Positions 27,838 to 37,025 of a DNA stretch of 64,000 bases are shown in pieces. This DNA is from Ilumatobacteraceae bacterium (GTDB taxonomy: Bacteria > Actinomycetota > Acidimicrobiia > Acidimicrobiales > Ilumatobacteraceae): contig JAOBWK010000065.1 of NCBI GenBank assembly GCA_025463305.1, positions 1 to 64,000 on the forward strand, given 5' to 3'. Numbering within the stretch: position 1 is the stretch's first letter; the number at the start of each line of letters is the position of its first letter. Below the pieces are notes generated by a model, which was not told the origin of the DNA, made no database searches, and worked only from the letters and a program-made list of their open reading frames with translations. The translations under genes were made by a program, and so were the position numbers.

Positions 27838-29250
27838 CTAGACGAGCACCAGATCGATGGGGGTGATCACGCCGACGGAACGCTCGATCATCGCTGCGAT
27901 CGACAGGCAGGCGAGGTCGTGGAACCGGTCGCCCATGATCTGCACGCCCACCGGCATGCCGTTCCAGATCCCGGCCGGCACCACCGCGGCCGGAAGGCCG
28001 AGCAGGTTGGCGGGCAGGATCGGGCGCATCAGGTCGAGGGTGGCCAGCGTGCCGGCTTCGTCGGCGACGTCGAAGCCGTGCTCGAACGCGGGCTGCTTCC
28101 AGACCGGGCTGATGATCGCGTCGTAGTCGGTGAAGAACTCGCCCCACTCCTTGGCGATGCCGTTGCGCTCGGCATGGATGAGCGTCCAGTCGGTGAGGTC
28201 CATCGCCGGCACGGTGGCATCGGTGAAGTCGAGGAACCGCTTCGAGTCCGGGCCGACGATCATGTCGAGCAGCGGCTTCTGGGTGCGCAGGTCGCCGCTG
28301 AGCAGCGCGGCCCACACCTCGCACGCCCGCTCGTAGTTGCCGGGCGTCTCCTCCTTGACGACGTGGCCGAGCGCGCTCAGCAGGTCGCCGCAGTGGCGGA
28401 CGGCGGCGGCGATGCCGGCGTCGGTCGGCCCACCACCGGGCGGATCGGTGATCATCGCGATCCGCAGCGGACGGTCGGTCGGCACATCGCTGAGCCGCAC
28501 CGGCAGGCTGTTCGGGTCGCGCGGATCGACGCCGGCGATGGTCTCCAGGCCGAGGCGGACGTCGGCGACGTGGCGGGCCATCACACCTTCCACCGCCATC
28601 AGCTGGAACGAGATCGGCGACTGCAGCGGCGGGATCACCGATGCGGCCGGCACCACGCCGACGGTGGGCTTGATGCTCGTGATGCCGCAGCAGTGCGCGG
28701 GGTTGCGCAGCGAACCGCCGATGTCGTTGCCGAGCCCGAACGGGCTCATCCCGCTGGCGATCGCCGACGCTTCGCCGCCGCTCGAGCCGGCGGTCGTGAC
28801 CCTCGGGTTCCACGGGTTGCGGGTCAGGCCGTGCAGCGACGAGTCGGTGTGCACGCGCAGCCCGAAGTCGGGAAGGTTGGTGCGCCCGATCGGGATCGCC
28901 CCGGCGGCGCGGAGGCGTTGCACGCTCGGCGCGTCGATGGAGGCGATGGCGTCGGCGAGGGCGACGACGCCGCTCGTGGTGGGCGTGCCCGCGACGTCGA
29001 TGTTCTCCTTCACCGTGAACGGCACGCCGTGCAGCGGTGGGAGGTGGTCGCCGTTGGCCCGGGCCTGATCAGCGGCGTCGGCCGCGGTTCTCGCTTCGTC
29101 GGCCAGCACGCGGACCACGGCGTTGAGGTGCGGGTTCACCGCCTCGATCCGGGCGAGGTGGGCATCGACGACCTCGCGGCTGGACACCTCACCACTGCGG
29201 ATCCGCGCGGCCAGCCCGTGTGCGCTGTCGCGCCACAACTCGTTCGACAT
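27838..29250 (-). CDS. Amidase (amidase signature family)
   Basis: A ~470-residue amidase-signature enzyme. The Ser-cis-Ser-Lys set is visible: Lys81 in FTVKENID, the AGSSGGE loop at 154-160 with cis-Ser157, and nucleophile Ser180 in DIGGSLRNP. This hydrolyses an amide (or transfers ammonia), but it is not GatA in context, as no gatB or gatC is nearby. GGAGG lies 4 nt before the ATG at 29250; a GTG 15 nt upstream is an alternative. It precedes menE by 3 bp on the same strand; a functional tie to menaquinone synthesis is not apparent. It is divergent from menA. Confidence 0.87.
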   Translation of the reverse strand: MSNELWRDSAHGLAARIRSGEVSSREVVDAHLARIEAVNPHLNAVVRVLADEARTAADAADQARANGDHLPPLHGVPFTVKENIDVAGTPTTSGVVALADAIASIDAPSVQRLRAAGAIPIGRTNLPDFGLRVHTDSSLHGLTRNPWNPRVTTAGSSGGEASAIASGMSPFGLGNDIGGSLRNPAHCCGITSIKPTVGVVPAASVIPPLQSPISFQLMAVEGVMARHVADVRLGLETIAGVDPRDPNSLPVRLSDVPTDRPLRIAMITDPPGGGPTDAGIAAAVRHCGDLLSALGHVVKEETPGNYERACEVWAALLSGDLRTQKPLLDMIVGPDSKRFLDFTDATVPAMDLTDWTLIHAERNGIAKEWGEFFTDYDAIISPVWKQPAFEHGFDVADEAGTLATLDLMRPILPANLLGLPAAVVPAGIWNGMPVGVQIMGDRFHDLACLSIAAMIERSVGVITPIDLVLV

Positions 29251-29353
29251 CTTCCCTCCGTCCACGTCCGGCGCAGCGGTCGCCCCGGCCCACTCCCGCC
29301 ACCAGTATGGCCCGTAGTGGCGCGCGGCCCGAACTACCGATCACACTGTCGGC

Positions 29354-30241
29354 ATGACCACCACCCCTCCGGCGGGAAATCGCTGGGTCCTCGGCGCGCG
29401 ACCGCGCACCCTGCCCGCCGCCGTCGTCCCCGTCGCGGTGGGTGCCGCGTGCGCCGCCGGCCTCCACGATCCCTGCTGGTGGCGTGCCCCGCTGTCACTC
29501 GTGGTCAGCCTGGCGCTGCAGGTCGGGGTGAACTACGCCAACGACTACAGCGACGGCATCCGTGGCACCGACGACGTCCGCGTCGGCCCCGTGCGCCTGG
29601 TCGCGTCGGGCCTCGCCGCGGCGAAGTCGGTCAAGCTCGCGGCGTTCGCGGCATTCGGCGTCGCCGGTGTCGCTGGCCTGGTGCTCGCGATCTCGACCTC
29701 GTGGTGGCTGCTGGTCGTCGGTGCGGCTGCCGTCGCCGCGGCGTGGTTCTACACCGGCGGTCCGAAGCCGTACGGGTACCTCGGCCTCGGCGAGCTGTTC
29801 GTGTTCGTGTTCTTCGGTCTCGTGGCCACGGTCGGCACGACCTACGTGGTGGCCGAACGGATCACGGGGCTGAGCATCGTCATGGGCTGCGCGGTCGGAG
29901 CGCTGGCCTGCGCGCTGCTGGTGATCAACAACCTGCGCGACATCCCGACCGACCGCGAGGTCGGCAAGAAGACCCTCGCCGTGCGGCTGGGCGATGCCCG
30001 GACGCGCCGGATGTACGCCGGGCTGATCGGGCTCGCGTTCGCCGCCGCCATCGTGTCGGCGATCGTCTGGCGGCCGCTCACCGCCATCGCCGTCATCGCG
30101 ATCCCGCTCGCAATCGTGCCGATCCGGCGGGTCATGCGCGGCGCCGCTGGACGCGACCTGATCGCCGTCCTGGGCGAGACCGGCCGGCTCCAGCTGGCCT
30201 ACGGCTTGCTCGCGACGATCGGCCTCGTGCTCAGCCGCTGA
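29354..30241 (+). CDS. menA: 1,4-Dihydroxy-2-naphthoate polyprenyltransferase
   Basis: A 295-residue UbiA-family membrane enzyme with about eight TM helices. The first aspartate-rich motif is NYANDYSDGIRGTDD (about 58-72), and the second is NNLRDIPTDREVGKKT. ARPRTLPAA near the N-terminus is typical of MenA. It attaches the polyprenyl tail to 1,4-dihydroxy-2-naphthoate, giving demethylmenaquinone in the membrane. The hexamer CACACT lies 6 nt before the ATG, consistent with a leaderless start. It converges with menH, with 18 bp between ends. Confidence 0.92.
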   Translation: MTTTPPAGNRWVLGARPRTLPAAVVPVAVGAACAAGLHDPCWWRAPLSLVVSLALQVGVNYANDYSDGIRGTDDVRVGPVRLVASGLAAAKSVKLAAFAAFGVAGVAGLVLAISTSWWLLVVGAAAVAAAWFYTGGPKPYGYLGLGELFVFVFFGLVATVGTTYVVAERITGLSIVMGCAVGALACALLVINNLRDIPTDREVGKKTLAVRLGDARTRRMYAGLIGLAFAAAIVSAIVWRPLTAIAVIAIPLAIVPIRRVMRGAAGRDLIAVLGETGRLQLAYGLLATIGLVLSR

Positions 30242-30259
30242 ACGGCGGTCGCTGACGTC

Positions 30260-31078
30260 TCAGCCCACGGCGGATGGCGTGCGCGGGTTCTGACGGATCG
30301 ACGTCAGCCAGTCGCGCAGCACACCGACGACGGCGAACGGGTGCTCGAGGTGCGCAGCGTGCCCGGCCGCGGCGATGGGGCGGAACACGGCGTTGCGGCC
30401 GATGGCGGCGGCGAGCTGCTGGGCCAGCGCGGTGAACTTCGGATCGAGCTCGCCGGCCATCGTCAGCGTCGGCGCCTGGATGTGCGGGATGCGGTCCCAC
30501 AGCGACAGCTGCGAACCGGTGCCGGCCAGGCGCAGGCTGCTGGCGAGCCCGCTCGCGGTGTTCTGGGCGCGATCGTCGAGGCCCTTCGCGTAGTCGGGCA
30601 GCGTCGCGAACATCGGTTGGGCCAGCCAGCGCTCCAGGAACGCATCGACGCCGATGGTCTCGATCTCCGTGGCCAGCGCCTCGTCGGCGTTGCGGCGCGC
30701 GTTGCGCTCGTCGTCGTTGCTGATGCCCGCCGTGGCACCGAGGAGCGCGACGGAGCGAACGAGGTGCGGGTAGGCAAGCGCGAGGTGGAGCAGGAACCGT
30801 CCGCCCATCGAGTAGCCGATGTACGTGGCCCGGCCGCCGACGTTGGCGATCAGGTCGGCACCGAGGCGGAGATCCACGCGCACGTGGCTGGAGCGGCCAT
30901 GGCCCGGTGCGTCGACGAGCACCACCTCGTGGTCGGCGGTGAACGCATCGGCGACGGGCAGCCACGAACGACCGGTCTGGGTGAAGCCGTGGACGAAGAC
31001 CAGGCGCGGCCCGGAGCCGCAGCGGATCGATGCGAGCGGACCCTCGTGCGGCACCCAGCCGGGAGGCAGCTCAGCCAT
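30260..31078 (-). CDS. menH: Alpha/beta hydrolase, MenH-type (SHCHC synthase)
   Basis: A 272-residue alpha/beta-hydrolase. VHGFTQTGRSW (29-39) is the classic MenH oxyanion region, VLVDAPGHGRSS (53-64) and the elbow GYSMGGRFLLHLALAYP with Ser90 follow, and the His is in AAGHAAHLEHP. MenH removes pyruvate from SEPHCHC to form SHCHC in menaquinone synthesis. Location beside menA and menD supports this. The ATG at 31078 overlaps the upstream dsbA-like gene by 8 nt, so the two are one unit. Confidence 0.85.
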   Translation of the reverse strand: MAELPPGWVPHEGPLASIRCGSGPRLVFVHGFTQTGRSWLPVADAFTADHEVVLVDAPGHGRSSHVRVDLRLGADLIANVGGRATYIGYSMGGRFLLHLALAYPHLVRSVALLGATAGISNDDERNARRNADEALATEIETIGVDAFLERWLAQPMFATLPDYAKGLDDRAQNTASGLASSLRLAGTGSQLSLWDRIPHIQAPTLTMAGELDPKFTALAQQLAAAIGRNAVFRPIAAAGHAAHLEHPFAVVGVLRDWLTSIRQNPRTPSAVG

Positions 31079-31736
31079 GGGACTTCCCCGCTTCCTGCAT
31101 CGTGTCGAGCATCCGGTCCAGCACCCGCTCGAACAGCTCGACGTCCTGGGCGCCCGGCACGGCCCACTGCCCGTCGAACACGAACGTGGGCACCGCGGTG
31201 ATGCCGTTCGCCGCCGCGATCGCAAGCTGCTCCATCACCTCGCCGACGCCGTCGTCGGTGGCGAGGAACGCGCGGACCTCGGCCTCGTCGAGGCCAGCGT
31301 CCGCCGCGCAGCGGGCGAGCACATCGGCGTCGCCGACGTCGAGCCCGTCGGTGAAGTACGCCTCCAGCAACCGCTCCTTGACCGCCGCCTGATCGCCGTG
31401 GGTCTCGGCGTACCAGATAACGCGGTGGGCGAGCAGGGTGTTGGCGCGCAGTGCCCGGTCCATCCGGAACTCGATGCCGTCGGCGGCCGCCACCGACGTG
31501 ACGTTGTCGAGGATCTGCTGGGCCCGCTCCGGACCGCCGAACTTCTTCGCGTACGCCTCGACGACGGGCTGCGAGCGACCGGCCTTCGCCGTGGGATCGA
31601 GCTGGTAGGGGCGGTAGACGATCTCGATGCCGCTGACATCGCGTCGTTCGCCGACGTGGGCGAGCGCGGTCTCGAACCGGCGCTTGCCGATGAAGCACCA
31701 GGGGCACACCACATCGGACCAGATCTCGACCTGCAT
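31071..31736 (-). CDS. DsbA family oxidoreductase (FrnE-like)
   Basis: A 221-residue cytoplasmic thioredoxin-fold protein, no signal peptide. The redox motif is CPWC (Cys11-Cys14) in SDVVCPWCFIGKRRFE, and the cis-Pro loop is ITAVPTFVFDG near 185. This FrnE/2-hydroxychromene-isomerase-like group catalyses disulfide exchange or glutathione-type isomerisation. The ATG at 31736 is supported by TATCGT 7 nt upstream. It is divergent from menD with only 19 bp between starts and is coupled to menH downstream. Confidence 0.88.
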   Translation of the reverse strand: MQVEIWSDVVCPWCFIGKRRFETALAHVGERRDVSGIEIVYRPYQLDPTAKAGRSQPVVEAYAKKFGGPERAQQILDNVTSVAAADGIEFRMDRALRANTLLAHRVIWYAETHGDQAAVKERLLEAYFTDGLDVGDADVLARCAADAGLDEAEVRAFLATDDGVGEVMEQLAIAAANGITAVPTFVFDGQWAVPGAQDVELFERVLDRMLDTMQEAGKSHG

Positions 31737-31742
31737 ACGTGC

Positions 31743-31749
31743 CACGATA
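31743..31749. promoter_or_regulatory. Overlapping -10 elements between dsbA-like gene and menD
   Basis: On minus, TATCGT (31749-31744) is 7 nt from the dsbA-like ATG. On plus, CACGAT (31743-31748) is 7 nt from the menD ATG. The whole divergent region is 19 bp, so both transcripts should be leaderless and the promoters mutually exclusive. Confidence 0.45.
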
Positions 31750-31755
31750 GATCCG

Positions 31756-33501
31756 ATGTCAGCCCCCCACACGCCGTCGGCGGCCCAGGACGTGACGGCC
31801 ACGTTCTGCGCCACGCTCATCGACGAGTGGATCCACAACGGCGTCCGCCACGCCGTCGTCGCACCCGGGTCGCGCTCGACACCGATCGCCCTCGCGCTCG
31901 CCGCCCGCGACGACATCGAGGTCCACGTCTTCCACGACGAGCGTTCGGCCTCGTTCGCAGCCCTCGGCATCGGCCTGGCCACCGAGCTGCCGGCGGTGCT
32001 CGTGTGCACCAGCGGCACCGCGGCGGCGCACTTCCACGCCGCGGTCGTCGAAGCCCATCAGTCCGCCGTGCCGCTCATCGTGTGCACGGCCGATCGCCCG
32101 CCGGAGCTGCGCGACGTCGGTGCCCCGCAGACGATCGACCAGACCCAGCTCTACGGCGCTGCGGTCCGCTGGTTCCACGATCCCGGCGTGCCGAGCGCCG
32201 ACGCCGCGCGCACCTGGCGGTCGACCGCGGCACATGCCTTCGCCACGTCCGTCGGGCTGTGGCCCGGCCCGGTGCACCTCAACCTGCCGTTCCGCGAGCC
32301 GCTCGTCGGCATCGCCGCCGAGCTGCCGCCGCGCCGGCTCCCCGGCCGGGCGTCGGCCTCGAACGCCGTCACGCCGGCGCTCGCCGATCTCGCCGACCTG
32401 TCCGCGCTCGCCGCCGGCGGTCGCGGCGTGATCGTCGCGGGCCGGGGATGCGGCGACCCGTTCGTCGTCGCCGACCTCGCCGCGTCGCTGGGCTGGCCGG
32501 TGCTGGCCGATGTGCGCTGCGGGCTGCGCAGCGGCCTGGCCAGCCACGAGCGTGTCGCCGTCGCGGCGTTCGACGACATCCTCCGCAGCCCCACGTTCAC
32601 CGGCGCGCACGTGCCCGAGATCGTGCTCCGCCTCGGCGAGTCACCGGCGTCGAAGGTGCTCGGCCAGTGGTTGGCGGCGCTCGACGTCCCGCAGGTGCAC
32701 GTCTCCGCGCTGCCGACCTGGAGCGACCCCGACGGCGTCGTCGATTGCCACGTCACCGCCGATGTCGCCGCCGTGTGCACGGCGCTCGCCGAGAAGGCCG
32801 AGCCCGCTGATCCGTCGTGGCTGGCCGACTGGCGGCAGGCGGAGGACGCGGCGCAGGCCGCGATCTCGAGGGTCACCGATGGCACCGCCGAGCTCAGCGA
32901 GCCGGCCGTCGCCCGGGTGCTCGGCCGCAACCTGCCGTCGGGAGCGAACCTGATGGTCTCGTCGTCGATGCCGATCCGCGACGTCGAGTGGTACGCCGAC
33001 CGCCTCGGCGAGACCCGGGTGTTCGCCAACCGCGGCGCCAACGGCATCGACGGGGTCATCGCGACGGCCACCGGCATCGCGCTCGCCACGTCGGCGCCGA
33101 CGTTCGTCCTCATCGGCGACGTCGCGTTCCTGCACGACAGCAGCTCGCTCACCGCGCTCGCTTCCCGGGGTGCCGACGTGCGGATCGTGCTCGTCGACAA
33201 CGACGGTGGTGGCATCTTCAGCTTCCTGCCGCAGGCGTCGGCGCTCGCTGCCGATCGGTTCGAGCTGCTGTTCGGCACCCCGCACGGCACCGACCTGGCC
33301 GCGCTCGCCGCCGCGCACGGGTTGCGCGTCGACAGCGTCGATGCAGCCGCCGGTCTGGTCGGTGCTCTCGCCGCCCGGGGTCCTCGGGTGGTGCATGTCC
33401 GCTCCGATCGCGTGCACAATGTGCGCGTGCACGACGAGATCCACCGAGCCGTTGCCGCCGCGCTCGACGCCGATGCGCTCGACGGGCCGGTGCAACCATG
33501 A
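31756..33501 (+). CDS. menD: SEPHCHC synthase
   Basis: A 581-residue thiamine-diphosphate enzyme of normal length. The N-terminal VVAPGSRSTPIALALA and FHDERSASFAALG (carrying the ThDP-activating Glu) are signatures of MenD. The C-terminal domain has MPIRDVEWYA, NRGANGIDGVIATATGIA and GDVAFLHDSSSL for diphosphate/metal binding. It joins 2-oxoglutarate and isochorismate in the second step of menaquinone synthesis. The stop overlaps the start of the EamA transporter (ATGA). Confidence 0.94.
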   Translation: MSAPHTPSAAQDVTATFCATLIDEWIHNGVRHAVVAPGSRSTPIALALAARDDIEVHVFHDERSASFAALGIGLATELPAVLVCTSGTAAAHFHAAVVEAHQSAVPLIVCTADRPPELRDVGAPQTIDQTQLYGAAVRWFHDPGVPSADAARTWRSTAAHAFATSVGLWPGPVHLNLPFREPLVGIAAELPPRRLPGRASASNAVTPALADLADLSALAAGGRGVIVAGRGCGDPFVVADLAASLGWPVLADVRCGLRSGLASHERVAVAAFDDILRSPTFTGAHVPEIVLRLGESPASKVLGQWLAALDVPQVHVSALPTWSDPDGVVDCHVTADVAAVCTALAEKAEPADPSWLADWRQAEDAAQAAISRVTDGTAELSEPAVARVLGRNLPSGANLMVSSSMPIRDVEWYADRLGETRVFANRGANGIDGVIATATGIALATSAPTFVLIGDVAFLHDSSSLTALASRGADVRIVLVDNDGGGIFSFLPQASALAADRFELLFGTPHGTDLAALAAAHGLRVDSVDAAAGLVGALAARGPRVVHVRSDRVHNVRVHDEIHRAVAAALDADALDGPVQP

Positions 33502-34475
33502 CCCTCGCATCCGACCGCCAGGTCGGCGTCGCGGCCGACAGCGTCTCGAAGCAGGAGCCCGCGACGGCGAGCGTGCGCATCTCGTTGCTCGTGATGGTGC
33601 TGTTCTTCGGCGGCAGCCTGCCGGCGTACAAGCTCGCGTCGGCCAGCTTCGGACCCGCCACCACGAACCTCGGCCGCTTCGTGATCGCCGCAGCCGTGCT
33701 CGTGTTCGTCGCCCGCAAGCGCCTGCACACCGCCCGCGGCAGCATCAAGCGGCTGCTGATGATCGGCGCGTTCGGCATCGGCGTGATGGCCGTGTTCATG
33801 GCCATCGGCGTCGACCAGGGATCCGCCACCATCGGCTCCATCGTCGTCGGCCTCGAACCGATCGGTGTCGCCCTCGCCGGCATCGCGCTCGTCGGCGACA
33901 AGCCGTCGCGTCACTCGGTGATGGCGCTCATCGTCGGGTTCGGCGGGGCGTTCGTGGCCTCCGGGATCCTCACCGAGAAGACCGGCGACAAGCCGATCGT
34001 CCCGATGCTCCTCCTGCTCGGCACCGTCGTCGCGTTCTCCGTCTACACGGCGTTCGTCCGCCGGGCATCGAAGGGCGTCGATCCGCTCGCCGTCGCCGCC
34101 GTCACCCAGGTCGGCGCACTGTTCCTGGTCATTCCCGCCTGCCTGTTCGACGTGTTCGACAAGGGGATGGTCCGCACCGGCGGCATCCACCCCAAGGCGT
34201 TCACCGCCGTGCTGTTCCTCGGCTTCGGCTCGGCCCTCGGCTACTTCCTGCTGTGCAAGGTCATCGCCCACCAGCCGCCGAGCCGGGTCGCGGTGTCGAT
34301 GTTCCTCACCCCGCTGCTCGGCGTGATCTTCTCGTGGTGGATCGTCGGTGAGGCGCTGCACGTCCGCGACGCGGTCGGCGGCGTGCTGGTGCTCACCGCG
34401 CTGTGGATCAGCGAGCGGGCGCCGAAGCCCGGCCCGAACCCGGTGCCCGAACCACTCGCCGCCGAGATCCTCTGA
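33498..34475 (+). CDS. EamA family (DMT) transporter
   Basis: A 325-residue membrane protein with about ten TM helices in two EamA repeats (about 25-155 and 170-305). Motifs include FFGGSLPAYKLA near TM1, GLEPIGVALAGIALVGDKPS at the end of the first repeat and LTPLLGVIFSWWIVGEAL in the second. DMT-family members export amino acids, metabolites or drugs; the substrate here is unknown. Coupling to menD by the ATGA overlap suggests co-translation, though no transport step is known in menaquinone synthesis. Confidence 0.87.
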   Translation: MTLASDRQVGVAADSVSKQEPATASVRISLLVMVLFFGGSLPAYKLASASFGPATTNLGRFVIAAAVLVFVARKRLHTARGSIKRLLMIGAFGIGVMAVFMAIGVDQGSATIGSIVVGLEPIGVALAGIALVGDKPSRHSVMALIVGFGGAFVASGILTEKTGDKPIVPMLLLLGTVVAFSVYTAFVRRASKGVDPLAVAAVTQVGALFLVIPACLFDVFDKGMVRTGGIHPKAFTAVLFLGFGSALGYFLLCKVIAHQPPSRVAVSMFLTPLLGVIFSWWIVGEALHVRDAVGGVLVLTALWISERAPKPGPNPVPEPLAAEIL

Positions 34476-34502
34476 CCCACCATCGGTTCTCCGCGTCGAA
34501 AG

Positions 34503-34519
34503 TGCCCCTCTGAGGGGCA
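34503..34519. terminator. Hairpin between convergent EamA and menF genes
   Basis: TGCCCCT-CTG-AGGGGCA forms a perfect 7-bp stem. It lies in the 73-bp gap between the ends of the two converging genes and can form on either strand. There is no T-tract, as is common in high-GC actinobacteria. Confidence 0.6.
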
Positions 34520-34548
34520 ACGGTCTGCGCGGATCTACGGGCGGATGC

Positions 34549-35727
34549 TCAGGGTCGGATGATGGCCGACAGCATCGCCTGGAACTTGGCCTGGGTCTCG
34601 GCCAGCTCGTGATGCGGATCGCTCTCGGCGACGATGCCGCCGCCGGCGAACAACCGCGCCGAGCGTCGGTCCGGCGCGAACTCGGCGCAGCGGATCGCCA
34701 CCGCCCAGGTGCCGTTGCCGCGTGAATCGACCCAGCCCACGGTGCCGCCGTAGTGGCCGCGGCGGAACCCCTCGACCCGCTCGATCAGCTCGATCGCCTC
34801 GGCGCGCGGATGGCCCCCGAGCGCAGGCGTCGGGGACAGGGCGCGAGCGAGGGTGATCACGTCAGGCCACGGGCGGGACAGCTGGCCCTCCATCCGAGTG
34901 CCGAGGTGCTGCACGTTCGCAACGGCGACGATCGACGGCTCCGGCTCCCAGTCGAGGTAGCTCGCCCACGGCAGCAGCGTGTCGTGGACGACGTTCACGA
35001 CAACGCGGTGCTCGACCTGGTTCTTCGGGCTGGCGAGCAATTCGGCGGCGAGGCGCGCGTCGGTCGCCGGGTCACCGGTTCGAGGTGTCGTGCCCGCCAG
35101 CGGATGCGAGCGCACAGCGGCACCGTCGAGCGCGACCAGCAGCTCCGGTGACGCGCCGACGAAACCGTCGACCGCGTAGCGGTAGCTCGATCCGAACGTC
35201 GCCCGGAGGCGGCGCATCACGGCGTGGATGTCGATCGGCTCCGGTGAGGAGACGACGAGGTCGCGGGCGATCACGGCCTTCTCGATCGAGCCGGTGCGCA
35301 CGGCGTCGCGGGCCGCGGCGACGGCGGCGAGGTAGGTCTCGACGCTGACGCCGGGCCGAACCGTGAACTCTGCCGCGGTCGCGGTCGGCTGGCCGAACGC
35401 CGCCGGCACCGGCGCATCGTCGATGCGGGTCACCCATTGCCGCCCGTCGCCGGCCTTGCCGATCACGACCTGCGGGACCACCAGCTTGGCCGCCGCCCCG
35501 GGTCGGAACGGCAGCACGCCGATGGCCACCGGGCCGCTGCCGGGGAGACCGACCACGTCGTCGCCGTCCATCTCGGCCAGGTACGCGACGGCCTCGTCGG
35601 CGTCGATGCGCGCGGCGACACCACGCCCGGCGAGCCCGACGCCGTCGCGCACGAAGAGGTAGCCGTCGCCGCCGGCGAAGTCGTTGAGGTCGACGTCGTC
35701 GTCGAGCCAGGTGGTGACGGCGCGCAT
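34549..35727 (-). CDS. menF: Isochorismate synthase
   Basis: A 392-residue chorismate-binding enzyme. The C-terminal catalytic domain shows SIEKAVIARDLVV, VGASPELLVALDG, SHPLAGTTPRTGDP, SPKNQVEHRVVV (metal-binding Glu), HLGTRMEG, SPTPALGGHPRAEA and GTVGWVDSRGNG. These match MenF/EntC isochorismate synthases rather than anthranilate synthase. It converts chorismate to isochorismate, the MenD substrate. It lies 7 bp downstream of menG on the same strand and likely shares its transcript. Confidence 0.92.
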   Translation of the reverse strand: MRAVTTWLDDDVDLNDFAGGDGYLFVRDGVGLAGRGVAARIDADEAVAYLAEMDGDDVVGLPGSGPVAIGVLPFRPGAAAKLVVPQVVIGKAGDGRQWVTRIDDAPVPAAFGQPTATAAEFTVRPGVSVETYLAAVAAARDAVRTGSIEKAVIARDLVVSSPEPIDIHAVMRRLRATFGSSYRYAVDGFVGASPELLVALDGAAVRSHPLAGTTPRTGDPATDARLAAELLASPKNQVEHRVVVNVVHDTLLPWASYLDWEPEPSIVAVANVQHLGTRMEGQLSRPWPDVITLARALSPTPALGGHPRAEAIELIERVEGFRRGHYGGTVGWVDSRGNGTWAVAIRCAEFAPDRRSARLFAGGGIVAESDPHHELAETQAKFQAMLSAIIRP

Positions 35728-35734
35728 CGCCGGC

Positions 35735-36454
35735 TCAGCGGCGGGTGCCGAGCAGCAGCTGCGTGATGCCGCCGCTGAGCGGGCGGTGCTCGGCGTCGTC
35801 GAAGCCGGCGTCGCGCAGCGCGGCAACCATCACCGGCGCCGCAGGCAGGTAGGCGACGCTCTTGGGCAGGTAGCGGTAGGCCGGGCCGTTGCTGAGCAGG
35901 CCACCGATCCGCGGCACCACCTTGCCGAAGTACACGCTGTGGCCCCATCGCACGATCGGGTTCTTCGGGATGCCGACATCGAGCAGGGCGATGCGTCCGC
36001 CGGGCTTGACGACGCGGCCGATCTCATCGAAGAACGACGGCAGGTCGACGAGGTTGCGCAGCGCGAAGCCACACGTGACGCCGTCGACCGACGCATCGGG
36101 GAATGGCATCGTCAAGATGTCGGCCTGGGCGCGCGGTGCGCCACTGCGATCGGCGGCGAGCATGCCGAAGCTGAAGTCCACCGACACCGGCAGGTGCCCG
36201 GCGCGGACGAGGTCGATGCACAGGTCGCCGGTGCCGCTGGCGAGATCGAGCACCGTGCTGCCCTGGCGCAGGCTCAACAGCCGCACCGCCTTGCGCCGCC
36301 AGCGCACGTCGAGCCGGAACGTCATGATCCGGTTGATCAGGTCGTAGCGCGGTGCGATCGTGTCGAACATCTGCCGCACGGCGGTGGCCTTGGCGTCGCC
36401 CTGGGGCAGCGTCTCGCTGTCCCACGCGGCGCGTGCGGTATCGTGTTGTGCCAT
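35735..36454 (-). CDS. menG: Demethylmenaquinone methyltransferase
   Basis: A 239-residue SAM-dependent methyltransferase of the UbiE/MenG family. The N-terminal VRQMFDTIAPRYDLINRIMTF is the UbiE signature; VLDLASGTGDLCIDL is motif I; FPDASVDGVTCGFALRNL and VVKPGGRIALLDVG are the later motifs. It methylates demethylmenaquinone, the last step of menaquinone synthesis. TAGCCT lies 7 nt before the ATG, predicting a leaderless mRNA. Confidence 0.93.
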   Translation of the reverse strand: MAQHDTARAAWDSETLPQGDAKATAVRQMFDTIAPRYDLINRIMTFRLDVRWRRKAVRLLSLRQGSTVLDLASGTGDLCIDLVRAGHLPVSVDFSFGMLAADRSGAPRAQADILTMPFPDASVDGVTCGFALRNLVDLPSFFDEIGRVVKPGGRIALLDVGIPKNPIVRWGHSVYFGKVVPRIGGLLSNGPAYRYLPKSVAYLPAAPVMVAALRDAGFDDAEHRPLSGGITQLLLGTRR

Positions 36455-36461
36455 CGAGTGC

Positions 36462-36467
36462 AGGCTA
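36462..36467 (-). promoter_or_regulatory. menG -10 hexamer (leaderless)
   Basis: TAGCCT on the minus strand, 7 nt before the menG ATG. It overlaps the stop codon of the GNAT gene, so menG can be transcribed independently of that gene. Confidence 0.5.
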
Positions 36468-37004
36468 CGGCCTGCTGCTCAGATGCTTGTAGAAGAACGT
36501 CGTCGGCTTCAGCTCGCCGTCCGGCGTGCGGGCGTGGTCGGGCACGATGCCGAAGTCCACCCAGCCGTTCGCGCGGTACAGTGCATCGCCTGCGGAGTCG
36601 GTCTCGGTGTCGAGCATCAGCAGCGTCCGTCCGTCGGCCAGGGCCGCGGCTTCGAGTGCGCTCAGCAGCTGTGCCGCGAGGCCGCGCCGACGGGACGAGC
36701 GGTGCACGATCATCTTCGCGACATCGGCCCGGTGGCGCGAGTTCTGCTGCGACGCGAACACCAGCATCGCCGTGCCGACCAGCCGGCCGCCCGTGTCGGC
36801 GACGATCAGCACCCGCCCCCCGGCGGCCACGTCGTCGATCGATGTCTGCCAGAACGTGCGCAGCTCGTCGTCGGTGACGTGGGCGAGGAAGTTGATCGAC
36901 GAGCCACTGTCGACGGCGTCGCGCAGCACGTCGACGAGCTCGTCGATCCGGGCATGCGCCTCGTCGGCCGGGAGCACGCGGACGTCGATCGAGCTGTTCG
37001 GCAT
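36465..37004 (-). CDS. GNAT family N-acetyltransferase
   Basis: A 179-residue GNAT protein. The fold is visible from VRVLPADEAHARIDELVDVL to LVGTAMLVFASQQ (beta4), then IVHRSSRRRGLAAQLLSALE, where RRRGLAAQ is the acetyl-CoA pyrophosphate loop, and MLDTETDSAGDALYRANGWVDFG (beta5/motif B). The acceptor substrate is unknown. I use ATG 37004; a TTG at 37013 is possible. The gene sits between the acyl-CoA synthetase and menG on the same strand. Confidence 0.85.
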   Translation of the reverse strand: MPNSSIDVRVLPADEAHARIDELVDVLRDAVDSGSSINFLAHVTDDELRTFWQTSIDDVAAGGRVLIVADTGGRLVGTAMLVFASQQNSRHRADVAKMIVHRSSRRRGLAAQLLSALEAAALADGRTLLMLDTETDSAGDALYRANGWVDFGIVPDHARTPDGELKPTTFFYKHLSSRP

Positions 37005-37025
37005 GCCGACCAAGCCAAGCAGTTC

